From Arthrinium phaeospermum (taxonomy: Eukaryota > Ascomycota > Sordariomycetes > Amphisphaeriales > Apiosporaceae), in NCBI GenBank assembly GCA_006503535.1, contig QYRS01000002.1, forward strand, positions 2,356,001-2,420,000: a stretch of DNA of 64,000 bases. Direction: 5' to 3'. The notes beneath the pieces were generated by a model. It ran no database searches, was not told where the DNA came from, and saw only the letters and a list, made by a program, of their open reading frames with translations. The first letter of the stretch is position 1. Every line of letters begins with the position of its first letter. The position numbers and the translations under genes were made by a program. Of the stretch, positions 55,801-64,000 are shown piece by piece.

Positions 55801-57583
55801 GAGAAGGGCGATCCGTCCCCAATCGAGTGCGTTGGATCTGCTTAACAGAAAAGACACCAACCGGTCCATTCCCGAGACTGGCACAACCGAGACTAATGCC
55901 TTCGGCCAAGTCGAAGGCCCCTTTTCACCCAACCCGCCCCCGAAGATCAGCTTACCAAGTAATTTTGACGAGACGCTGGATGGCGGATCCTCAAAGAAGG
56001 CATCGCATTCATACGAGGGCAACGACCCTACTGTGCTGAATATGTTGAACAACATGTATATTGACAACTTCCCGCACGATGTTGTAGAGTTCGGCCCCAT
56101 GGTCCAACCGATTTCCACAAGAAAGCCCAGCAGAGGCAATGGCCAAGGAGCAAGCGAGGCCTGGCGGCCTACCGGTAGACTCGTGGCGACCTTTGCCGAG
56201 CACACCAGTGCAATCAACCGCATCATCCCCTCCCCAGATCACGTGTTCTTCATTACGGGCGGTGATGACGGTTGCGTCAAGATCTGGGACTCGTCACGTC
56301 TAGAGCGTAACATCTCGAACCGCTCACGACAAACTCATAAACACGCAGCAGGTGCTAGGGTCGTTGCTTTGTGTTTCATCGAGTGCACGCATAGCTTTGT
56401 GAGCTGTGCCACTGACGGGTCAGTACATATAGTCAAGGTGGACACAGTAGCGACCGAGAGCTCGACCAAGTACCTGCGTCTTCGCTTGCTCCGCGAGTAC
56501 CAGCTGCCGTCGGACGAGTACGCTGTATGGTGCACCCACTACAAGACGGACATACCCTCCATCCTCCTCCTGGCGACCAACCGCTCTCGCGTGCTCGCCA
56601 TCGACTTGCGGACCATGTCGCCCATGTATGAGCTGCAGAATCCCGTTCACCACGGCACGCCGACCTGCTTTGTAGTCGATCGTAAGCGGTATTGGCTACT
56701 GCTAGGTACGTCGCATGGTGTACTCGACCTCTGGGACCTGCGTTTCCGCGTTCGGCTAAAGTCCTGGGGCATGCCTGGGAAATTACCGATTCAGCGACTC
56801 GCTCTACACCCGAGCCGTGGGAAGGGCAAATGGGTCTGCGTTGCAGGGGGTACTGGCCTTCAGGAAGTCACCGTCTGGGACATTGAGAAGACGCAGTGCC
56901 GCGAGATCTACCGAGCGGCCGGCTCCTCCTCCAAAGACGGCCCCAAGGAGTACGAGGCCTGGAGCGTGGACGAAGACAAGCCCGAAGGCATGCTGGGCCG
57001 GTTTGCGACTAACATTGAGCCGTCGAGCAACAGCACCGCCACGGACCGCTGCGTGCGCGCCATGGTTGTGGGCAGCGCCAACATGGACGAGCAGCAGCGC
57101 GACGTGCGATACGGGTACATCATCACGGGGGGCGCGGACAAGCGGCTGCGCTTCTGGGACCTTAACCGGGTCGACCAGTCTACGGTATTTAGCGGCCTCC
57201 TCGGCGACGACCCCAAGCCCGTCTTCCATTCCCAGATCGCGCCCAACAACCCGCAGCTCACCGTCGTCACGGAGCGAGTGCCCAAGAGCAATAACGGCAA
57301 CGGTAACAACAACAACTCTTCCACGACAGCGTCTGCCAAGGGCGGCCGGAACGGAGATGGCGCCGCCGCCGCCGCCGCCGCCGCTTCTTCTTCTTCCGCG
57401 GCGGCGCAGCAGCAGAAGAAGCAAGTCAAGGAGAAGCCGGCGCGGCATACGGTCATCTCGGCGGAGCAGGCCCGGCTGCTGCGCAGCCACCTTGACTCGG
57501 TCATTGATGTCGCCGTGCTCGAGGTGCCCTATACCATGACCATCTCGGTGGACCGCATGGGCGTCATTTTCGTGTTCCAGTAG
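52778..57583 (+). CDS. VPS15: Vps15, regulatory kinase-like subunit of class III PI3-kinase
   Basis: A single exon of 1601 residues. It begins MGQSYS, an N-myristoylation signal. A protein-kinase domain (about 20-320) has HGDIKTEN in place of HRDxKxxN and DFT in place of DFG, degenerate features typical of Vps15. HEAT-type helical repeats occupy about 380-860 (e.g. DEVDIVAIAALRSVTELLA, DPEEHVVQAALHSLAEL). A disordered Ser/Arg/Pro linker follows (about 900-1110). A C-terminal WD40 propeller starts near residue 1130 (RLVATFAEHTSAINRI, GGDDGCVKIWDSS, GGADKRLRFWDLN). A long Asn/Ala/Ser/Gln low-complexity insert (about 1505-1555) sits inside the last blades. Vps15 binds and activates Vps34 on endosomes and phagophores for vacuolar sorting and autophagy. 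Length is close to the yeast protein (1454) plus inserts. Confidence 0.96.
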   Translation: MGQSYSLTMPYAGQAGIDVPELSDLVHEKSMNSARFMKSIRARNYHGLLLAKVTVKPHTPMSLKSYGDKIMRERDKLRDVPNALGFERAFETETNAYLLRQWLYSSLYDRLSTRPFLEDIEKKWIAFQLLCALRDCHARDIYHGDIKTENILVTSWNWLYLTDFTGSFKPARLPDNNPALYSYFFDISTRRTCYIAPERFLGPEEESNEDDGITWAMDIFSAGCVIAELFLETPIFTLSQLYKYRRGEFDPVISHLSRIPDQGLREMLSSMLSLEPEKRYSAEQYLEYFKGRVFPEYFYSFLHQYMELITDPSSGRAPISGPAKNLGEADERINRIYFDFDKISYFLGYQDKKTSPETARFTPRLGLGLFPVRLNIPNNEHYTSVTPQPVADDGNLVFLSVVVASLRNAARSAPKVRACDLLLAFAERLTDEAKLDRVLPYLMMLLNDEVDIVAIAALRSVTELLAMVTVITPVNAHVFPEYIIPRMQVFLTGASRLPSVGKERREPTPLTRATYASCLGRLATTASRFLTMTNILKEEGSISMADPEVEGGSDAETAFVTLFDNSRKELARLFEAHAKALVEDGDASVRRAFLSSVPELCKFFGEAESNDIILTHLNTYLNDKDWMLKCAFFDTIVGIATYFGSTSLEEFNLPLMVQALTDPEEHVVQAALHSLAELANLGLLSRTKTWELIDIVGRFTVHPNIWIRESAAEYLANSTKHLSQSDKRCIILPQIRPLLKNAIIPEFSELGLLAALKKPLTRTVFDQAMVWAQKTEKGLFWKAVMRQRQSTFNLSSTGVASNSREPQPLSMSRVSKNEEDEQWLSRLRNYGMAQGDEFKLLVLREFIWRLSRMKSNPSANDGTSTGLSDIIQLHDQMKCPIQNILFDEAPSLDDASRLPIDSPADQGKGPYTIADALMDASMTIDEPVGRRRRAAINSHRSRLSGQGDAISPRATIDRGTMSPTRLQPGSPTDGRASFDESRRASSASRGRTSVRDDDVSSQDRPFSARRAIRPQSSALDLLNRKDTNRSIPETGTTETNAFGQVEGPFSPNPPPKISLPSNFDETLDGGSSKKASHSYEGNDPTVLNMLNNMYIDNFPHDVVEFGPMVQPISTRKPSRGNGQGASEAWRPTGRLVATFAEHTSAINRIIPSPDHVFFITGGDDGCVKIWDSSRLERNISNRSRQTHKHAAGARVVALCFIECTHSFVSCATDGSVHIVKVDTVATESSTKYLRLRLLREYQLPSDEYAVWCTHYKTDIPSILLLATNRSRVLAIDLRTMSPMYELQNPVHHGTPTCFVVDRKRYWLLLGTSHGVLDLWDLRFRVRLKSWGMPGKLPIQRLALHPSRGKGKWVCVAGGTGLQEVTVWDIEKTQCREIYRAAGSSSKDGPKEYEAWSVDEDKPEGMLGRFATNIEPSSNSTATDRCVRAMVVGSANMDEQQRDVRYGYIITGGADKRLRFWDLNRVDQSTVFSGLLGDDPKPVFHSQIAPNNPQLTVVTERVPKSNNGNGNNNNSSTTASAKGGRNGDGAAAAAAAASSSSAAAQQQKKQVKEKPARHTVISAEQARLLRSHLDSVIDVAVLEVPYTMTISVDRMGVIFVFQ

Positions 57584-58319
57584 GAATGGAGCCGCGAACC
57601 GAGCGAAGACCAGTGGAATATTATTGACTAGTGTCGGCCGCCGTGCCACCGCGGCAGTAATACGGACAGTGAAGGGGAGTGGAAGGGCGAAGGAAATCGC
57701 GGGGAAGACTATTATTGTTATACTTTTACGTAGTACTGCTTGAGGAGCCGGACGGAGCAGTACGGAATCTCCGAATTCTGGAGGGTGAAGAAGAAGGAAG
57801 TGACGGAGTGGGCATTTGACGTGTCCGTCACTTCGATAGAACTGAATTAGTATGTCCACAGTAGCAATGGCAGAATCGTGGTTCTATGAACCAGCATGGG
57901 CTTGATGCATACTTAGCCTACTGTAGCAGAGCAAGTGCTCATGAATAGACGTCTTAGTTGAATGGATATGTAGCTACATTGGACGCTCTTTTACTCTTAT
58001 GAGCCCTTCTTCTCGACGATGCCCGAATCAAATCGCGTGAAGATGTGTGCTGGGACTGCATGAATTCTTGTTGTCATTGTTGATCGTTATGGACGAAACA
58101 GGTACAGCATCACAAGGTCATAAACTGATTGTCGGTGTCAGGTTTGTAGGTCAGGGTTTGGAATAGTTAAACTAAGTATTATAGGACTTCAAGTAATTTC
58201 AAATGCCTTGTCGTCCAAAGGTGATCGTTAAACATATGCTTGCTACCCATCGAGTTAGCCAGCTTTCTTATCCCCTTCCTCCTGGCTCTTCCCTTCTACT
58301 TCCACAACATCTCACCCCA
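57584..58319. other. Convergent intergenic region
   Basis: Facing 3' UTRs of VPS15 and the transglutaminase-domain gene. No repeat or gene is seen. Confidence 0.55.
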
Positions 58320-60308
58320 TTACACCAACTCCCATTCGAAATAAATCTCCCAGCCCATGCTGTAGCCCCCGGAACTTATCGTCCGCAGATACTCCTGCTT
58401 CGTGAGCCCCCGCACGTCCTTGTCGTTGAGCCGGTTGAGCCCATAGAGCCAGATCTTCTGCCCCGGGGCGCCGAGGTCGCGGGCCCGGACGTCGGTCCAC
58501 CACCAGTAGCCGTCCGTCTCGAGCACGACGAGGTCGTCCTTGCGGCCGTCGAGCCCGCGGATCTTCAGCATGAGCAGGTAGTTGGGGCCCGGGCCGTTCC
58601 GCTCGGGATCCCAGTGCTCGCAGACCTTGGAGAACTGGAACCGCACCACCTCGCCGCTGTTGACCCGGATGTGCTTCTCGGCGGGGCTGAACGTGTAGGC
58701 CGAGATGCCCTCGTCCGTCGCCGTGCCGTAGCAGAGCGCCTTCTCGGCCCGCGTGGGACCGATCATGTACTCCTCCCAGGTGGGGATGCTGCCGTCGCTG
58801 CGGTAGAAGTGGCGGCTGTCGCTGGGGAAGTGCTTGAGCCCAAACAGGTCGTTGGCGAGGTAGAACATTTCCGGTTTGAACGCCTTATTGTACGTTCGGT
58901 CGCCCACATTTCCGGCGCCCCAGCAGGCGTCCAGCAGCTTCCACTCGCCATTGTCGATCATCACGGCGTTCCAGGCGTGGCCGGTTGGGTTTCTAGGGGG
59001 CGGCGCCTCTCCGCTCTTGAGGGGCGTGTGGCCGTAGCCCTTGCCGTGGCCTCCGACCACGACGCACTGCAGGCCGGCCCGCCGCGCGATTGCTTGGTAT
59101 ACCTCGGCGTAGCCCTGGCACACTGCTTTCCCGTGGAATATCGTTTCTTCCACATTACGGCCCTTGATGCACTTGCCGAAGAACTCCTCCACGTTATAGG
59201 CGATGTTGTGGTGGCACCAGGTAAAAATGGCACGTGCCTTGTCCGTCGCCGATGGGAACGAGCCGCACAGTACGTTGGCCAGATAGCCTACCGGGTCGTT
59301 CCGAGGCAAAGTGTGGTTTGGAAACTGCGCGGCCACGGCGTCGGGCCGGGAAAAGTCGCGGCAAATGAGACACGATACTACGGCGGGCGCAGCAGCCCGT
59401 GTCGCAACCGCCTCGATCTGGGCCATCGAAGGGCGGGAACTGATGGGAATCGGGGGTGGAGAATCCGGGGCGCAATCGTTTGGCCGGTTCGATTCGAAAG
59501 TGGACCCGGGCTTTGCATACCCGCCTGATGGCGGAGGAGGAAGACGCCGGGATTGGCCAGTGGCATTGCTCGGTTGTGGCGGAGACTTCACCGGCCGAGA
59601 TGGAAGTCTGGGGGGTAGGCTCGGGGATTGTTGGATTTGCGGCACCACGGGCGCTGACTTGACCGACCTTATCGGGGCGACTGCGCCAGCTTCTCTTTCA
59701 ACGGCCTCTTTGGCGGCCTCTCGTTCCTTGCGCGAAGGCGGAAGTGGTGGGAGCTTCGCTTGATCTAACGTAGGTGGCAGCTTGCGAACTGGTTGGGTCT
59801 CGGTTGACGTGGTACTCGTGCGAGATGATATCTGGTTCAGGGAGAGGTTCGACATGGCTGACATATGCGACATGTCGGAGGCATTCGAACCTCTCCGGGG
59901 GCCGAGAGTCTGCGTCGATGGTCGCCTCGGGGGCAGAGCTGGCGAATTGAGCGAGGACTCGGTGTTTGTCCGCGTGGGTAAAGGCGGCGGCGGAGGGCGC
60001 ATGCCCGGGGGCGTGCCCGTCGCATGCACATCGTTCGTCGTGCGCCGCGGCAACGCTGGCGGGTTGCTCTCTCTCTTCTGAGGCCTCGCCGGAATCACTG
60101 GATTCCTCTGGGCAGGAATAAGTGGTTTCGCGTTCCCATTGCCGGCCCCATTCGTGGTGCCGTTGCTGGTGGGTGCCTCGGACTTTGGTCGACCTGGAGG
60201 AGGAGGGGGCGGGGCTCGCTTGCCGCTACTGCTGAAGTTCTTCTGCTGGTTGAGGGCCGCTATTCGCTCGGCCAGGGAGTTGAACTGGCGGTCCTCGACT
60301 TCGGCCAT
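58320..60308 (-). CDS. Transglutaminase-like domain protein, cytokinesis (Cyk3) type
   Basis: A single exon of 662 residues. The first 300 residues are disordered and rich in proline, with many PPPPPP and PALPPRRP-type motifs that would bind SH3 domains. A transglutaminase-like fold follows. Its papain-type triad is complete: Cys in GKAVCQGYAEV (about 394), His in GHAWNAV (about 443) and Asp in WKLLDACWG (about 459). The C-terminus (about 500-662) is a conserved beta-rich region with WDPERNGPGPNYLLMLKIRG and ends WEIYFEWELV. This arrangement matches fungal Cyk3-related proteins that act at the division septum, but there is no N-terminal SH3 domain here. Cyk3 of yeast lacks some catalytic residues, whereas this protein keeps all three. 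Whether it is an active protease or cross-linker is not known. Confidence 0.82.
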   Translation of the reverse strand: MAEVEDRQFNSLAERIAALNQQKNFSSSGKRAPPPPPPGRPKSEAPTSNGTTNGAGNGNAKPLIPAQRNPVIPARPQKRESNPPALPRRTTNDVHATGTPPGMRPPPPPLPTRTNTESSLNSPALPPRRPSTQTLGPRRGSNASDMSHMSAMSNLSLNQISSRTSTTSTETQPVRKLPPTLDQAKLPPLPPSRKEREAAKEAVEREAGAVAPIRSVKSAPVVPQIQQSPSLPPRLPSRPVKSPPQPSNATGQSRRLPPPPSGGYAKPGSTFESNRPNDCAPDSPPPIPISSRPSMAQIEAVATRAAAPAVVSCLICRDFSRPDAVAAQFPNHTLPRNDPVGYLANVLCGSFPSATDKARAIFTWCHHNIAYNVEEFFGKCIKGRNVEETIFHGKAVCQGYAEVYQAIARRAGLQCVVVGGHGKGYGHTPLKSGEAPPPRNPTGHAWNAVMIDNGEWKLLDACWGAGNVGDRTYNKAFKPEMFYLANDLFGLKHFPSDSRHFYRSDGSIPTWEEYMIGPTRAEKALCYGTATDEGISAYTFSPAEKHIRVNSGEVVRFQFSKVCEHWDPERNGPGPNYLLMLKIRGLDGRKDDLVVLETDGYWWWTDVRARDLGAPGQKIWLYGLNRLNDKDVRGLTKQEYLRTISSGGYSMGWEIYFEWELV

Positions 60309-62621
60309 GGTGTATTACTGCTGCTGCTGTCTTGGAGGCGTGAGTAAGTTTGTCTGTCTTGTCTGGAATGACACGACAGGGGCGTCGGGCTCGAATTTTA
60401 TGTACGGGGGGTATCTTGGGGGCGGGTAAAGTGAGTGTGTGAGTGAGACGAGCAAGCAAGCAGGCGTGGAACGCGTGACACGGGTGGAACGTGTGCGTAT
60501 GATGTAGGCAAAAGCCCAACCACAACCAATACGGGAAGTTCAAACGAGAGACTGGCGAAGGGGGACAAACAAGGTGCTTGGGGAGTCTCGGAATATTATT
60601 AAAAGGAGGTATGTTCCGGTTCAGAAGCCATGTGGTTTGGGGGAAACGTGATGGCGGGCTCGGCTGAAGCCGTTGGTGAGGCGAGAACTGACTTTATGGG
60701 TGACGGTCTAATTAGAGGGTCCAAGAGACGCAACGGCACAGCCCTGCCGACTGGAGGAGGTGGGGAACATGTCGAGCGATCGTTGGGTACAGCCCCTCGC
60801 TAATGGGTTAAAGATAGAAATGCTACTGTACAGCTGCTAGCCTGCCTGCCTAGATCCTAGGTGCTGTAGGGCCTGGGCTAGCGTGATTCTGGCCATATTT
60901 GCTCAAGTCGGCCTTTTGCTTCCTTTTCCTGTCTTCAGAATTCATTATACAACGTCAGTTTGTTATATGTAGCAAGTGATCTGTTGGACTATCTTGACCC
61001 TGGTAATCGTACCCTAACCGGACGCTGGATCAAGATGACGTGAATGGACATTTTGGGCTTACATTGACATGTCGATCATGTTTCGCATATCTCTTCTTAG
61101 GACCTGATGGTGGTAGAAGACCTGTGGATCTCGGGGATAGGCAGTAAACCATTGTGTTGAAATATCTGGACGGGTGCGTTGATGGACACGGCTGGTTTTG
61201 CGATCTGCTTGCTGCACAATGCTCTCAAGTTGGTGCAAGAGTGGTACTAGGTTGGCGAGCAGCATGAACGACATGATAGCCGTGATTCGGACGAGATATA
61301 GAGATGGCATCCACCGACGGAGTACGGCCTCGTACATAAAGAGAACAATATCATTGTCCCAGTAATACTTGCATCCTGGTACTGAACCAGGCCGTTTGGA
61401 ATCGAACAATCGATTACATGTACATCACCATACCTACTTACACACACATGTAACGGCATGCTACATGCTACCCTACCAGCCTGCGGTGGTGCTTATTTCT
61501 TCCCATTAAGAACAACAAGTCTGATATAATTGACGGCAATCGGGCCCCGTAGATTCCAACAAGCTGGATGACGAGCACTGCATGTGGTCAAGGATCCCTC
61601 GTAGGGGCAGACAGGCTCGCATTATCCACTGCATCAGACCCATTATTATAAAGCAGCTGCTCCGGATCCTGCCTGCTGAATGTTTTGTTTCGACCCACCG
61701 ACGGGCTACCGTTCCACTTTTCCCAGCAGCCTACAGAGACCTTAAACCCGCAGAGGATCGATTCTAGCGATCAATTCCAGGTGCTGTTTATTCCGGTCAT
61801 TGGTCTGGTAGTATTGCCCAAGGTTGAATACGCCGCTGTTTGGGCTGTGAAAGTTCGAGCACGCGCATTCTCTGTTATTTGATCTTCGTATTCGACCCTC
61901 GACGACCGAGATCCATCGGCACTTGGAAGTTGAACATCCTCACCCTCAGTGTTCATGGTTGACTGACGGCTGGTACCCCGTGCAAGTAAGTCATCAACTA
62001 GCACATCGGCCTAGGCCTGCCCGGGCGCGGATCGTCGAGTACCTGCCTTGCCCCGCAGTCTCGAGCCATCCAGACAGCCAACTGCCTGAAGTACAGTAGG
62101 TTAGCGGTTTAGCCTGCCCAACTCAATAAGGTGTTTGACGTATTCATTGACTTTATGGAAGCGACGAATTGACGACAAAGGGACGAGAAGTGCCAAAAAA
62201 GAAAAAAAGCCCGAGAAGGAAACCAAAGAAAGCTGTCCGGCTCCTCCGTGGCCTGCCCTGGGCGCATTTCAACAATTTGAACCCTTCAGCCCCATCGGCC
62301 GTTTTGCAGTGTCGTCACCACGAAACCACCTCATTCGCGCAACCGCCCTATCAGAGCCGCCAACCAGTTGCTCGTATGCGTGCGCGCAACAAGGTAGACG
62401 TCTTCGCCAGCTAGTTGGAGTGCCCGAAACGGACTTTGACCGGTTCACCACCGCCCGCTCTCCAACTGCCCAGCACTGAGCATCGAGAGCCTTTCTTTTG
62501 GCCGCGGTATACCGGTTTCTTCTCTCATGCCCTTGCCTTGCCTTGGGCCTTCGAAGACAGTATTTCTTTGATCCCATATACTACTTCGCCTTCAAACTCT
62601 TTTCTTCTTCTGCGACCAACC
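60309..62621. other. Long divergent intergenic region
   Basis: This separates the transglutaminase-domain gene (leftward) and the F-box gene (rightward). Open frames at 61059-61459 (minus) and 62135-62479 (plus) overlap others and show no domain. The last 200 bases are pyrimidine-rich leader. No tRNA or repeat is convincing. Confidence 0.5.
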
Positions 62622-64000
62622 ATGGATGCGGAAGCGGCGCCTAGTGCTCCAGGTGAGGCACCGATCGCTGGCGATGCCACGGTAGTGGGCATCTCAACTG
62701 GGCCGCCTGCTCAGGTTTCGTGCCTGGCACGTCTGCCCAAAGAACTGCATAAGGACATCTTTAGCCATGTAAGTTGCCCGCCTCGATCTTGCCTCCCGTG
62801 GTTTATGGTGATGTCTCCAAACTGACACATTCGTTCCTTTGTGCAGTGTTCGCAGTGCGACCTTATCTGCCTCTCGCTCGTCTGCAAGAGCTTCCGTGAG
62901 CTTGCCGCTGCACAACTCTACCGCAACTTCCACATTGTCTTTCCGGACGAGGATGACCCTAGCTTCGATTCACCCATAGATGGACTGGCAGGCGGATTGG
63001 ACACATTCGTCACAAGCGAGTATAACTATGCGCAGCACTTGCGGGATATCTCTCTGGATACCTTGTCAGCTGGTGACAAAGCCGAGACCGCCTACAAGCC
63101 CTACCTGTTCGGCGTGAGCTGCGGCAAGTTCATGAACTCTCTACTGCTGCTCACGCTACGAAAAGCTACCTCTCTTGACTCGTTTCGCTGGAACATTCGC
63201 GTCGAATTAAGCAGGCCGGTTTACAAAGCCTTACACAATATCTCCTCTTTAAAGCACGTACACCTTCGAATGCAGTCAGGCTTGTCTCTTTATGAGCCAC
63301 CACCGCCATTGCCCTACTATTCCTCGGCACCAACCGCGATGCCCGTGCCAACGACGGCACATCTCCCGCCCCCGCCCTTGCCAGTTGTACCCTCCATCGA
63401 ACTCGCTGGTGCATCAGCCATCTCGAATCTCTTTGGGGCCCCTAGCACCGTCACTTTTGGTCCTCCTCCGGTTCCTGTCCCAACTGCAAGCCATGCGCCT
63501 GTCGCTAAGCATAGCCTGAAGGCCAAGCCCTCTAAGAAGCAGCACGGCACAGAGAAAGAACCGCCGACGGTCGGCGGCTTCAAAAAGCTGGAGAGCCTGG
63601 GCGTCCTTGATATCGATAGTCTTGACATGGTGCCCGAAATCAAGAACTGCATCGAAAACTCATCTTCTACGCTGAAAAAGCTGAAGCTCTCATTCTCAGA
63701 TGCTCTTGCAACCCAGGCACGGAAACCATGTCTCGTCGATCCTAATGATTCCGACGAGGATGATGACTTCCAAGTAGTACCCATGTCTTCTGGTTATGAT
63801 GACGGAAGTGGACCGGCTAAAGCCTTCCGAGCCCAAGAAGAGCGGAAATTGCAGGAGTCAGTCCTGGGTCGCATCTTTGATATCGAGCCCTTTGTCCCGA
63901 AAAAGTCACCAACCACCAAGGAGAAGAAGTCTGATGCGAAGTTGACAAACCGGGATGCGAGCCACCGCTTTATCAATTCCATGACAAACGTTACCAAGCG
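62622..64000 (+). CDS. F-box protein, 5' part (runs off right edge)
   Basis: Exon 1 is 62622-62768 and exon 2 starts at 62847 and is open to the window edge, giving 433 residues so far. The intron has GTAAGT and TGCAG ends and joins in phase 0. Across the junction an F-box is formed: LARLPKELHKDIFSH|CSQCDLICLSLVCKSFRELAAAQLYRNF, which would bind Skp1 in an SCF ubiquitin ligase. After it come leucine-rich segments (LLLLTLRKATSLDSFRWNI, ISSLKHVHLRM, FKKLESLGVLDIDSLDM) split by a Pro/Ala-rich linker of about 80 residues and an acidic stretch (NDSDEDDDF). This looks like an F-box/LRR-like substrate receptor with disordered inserts; the substrate and C-terminus are unknown. Confidence 0.82.

Noticed and set aside
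56804..57859. 351-codon minus-strand frame opposite VPS15
   Set aside because: Lies across the Vps15 WD40 coding sequence; no recognisable protein.
58203..59528. 441-codon open frame on the plus strand
   Set aside because: It is antisense to the transglutaminase-domain gene; it arises from GC-rich codon bias and has no domain.

Overview
The window is nuclear DNA from a filamentous ascomycete (Pezizomycotina, most likely a Sordariomycete). Introns are short (about 50-100 bases), with GTAAGT/GTATGT-type donors, CTAAC/CTGAC branch sites and YAG acceptors. Genes are monocistronic and well separated. Many products belong to sets typical of this group: a Bqt4-type KilA-N protein, Ppg1 phosphatase, Rho-GDI, Vps15, RTA1, a transglutaminase-like cytokinesis protein and mL44. 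Genus and species cannot be read from the sequence. All gene models below were spliced by eye from both strands.

Layout. (1) 1-9.7 kb looks accessory. It holds the end of an unrecognised gene, an alcohol-oxidase-like GMC flavoenzyme, a GFA-type zinc protein, a wax-synthase-type membrane O-acyltransferase, a small tandem repeat and a broken gene for an ethylene-forming-enzyme-like 2-oxoglutarate oxygenase. (2) 10.5-36 kb is mostly conserved housekeeping: 2-Cys peroxiredoxin, an acidic Cys-rich protein, a large zinc-knuckle protein, Ppg1 phosphatase, Rho-GDI, Bqt4-like protein, 3-hydroxyisobutyrate dehydrogenase, an RTA1 membrane protein, a small membrane protein and mitochondrial ribosomal protein mL44. 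(3) 36-44.5 kb carries a membrane-anchored cPLA2-type phospholipase, a small secreted 10-cysteine protein, a multi-pass acyltransferase and a thioesterase-type esterase. (4) 44.5-49.4 kb is the largest stretch with no gene I can support. (5) 49.4-64 kb has a Fus1-like transmembrane SH3 protein, the Vps15 regulatory subunit of the class III PI3-kinase, a transglutaminase-domain cytokinesis-type protein and the start of an F-box gene that runs off the right edge.

The most notable signal is the oxygenase at 8183-9640. Its exons and splice sites are intact enough to read. However, the first iron-binding histidine is an arginine, 14 bases are missing immediately after the metal motif, and a 4-base duplication shifts the frame near the 3' end. 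It reads as a recently inactivated ethylene-forming-enzyme gene. Secondary points are the pairing of an alcohol oxidase with a formaldehyde-activating-type protein, a gene whose first coding exon is only its ATG, a 709-base intron in the Rho-GDI gene, and splice-retention isoforms predicted for the Bqt4-like gene.
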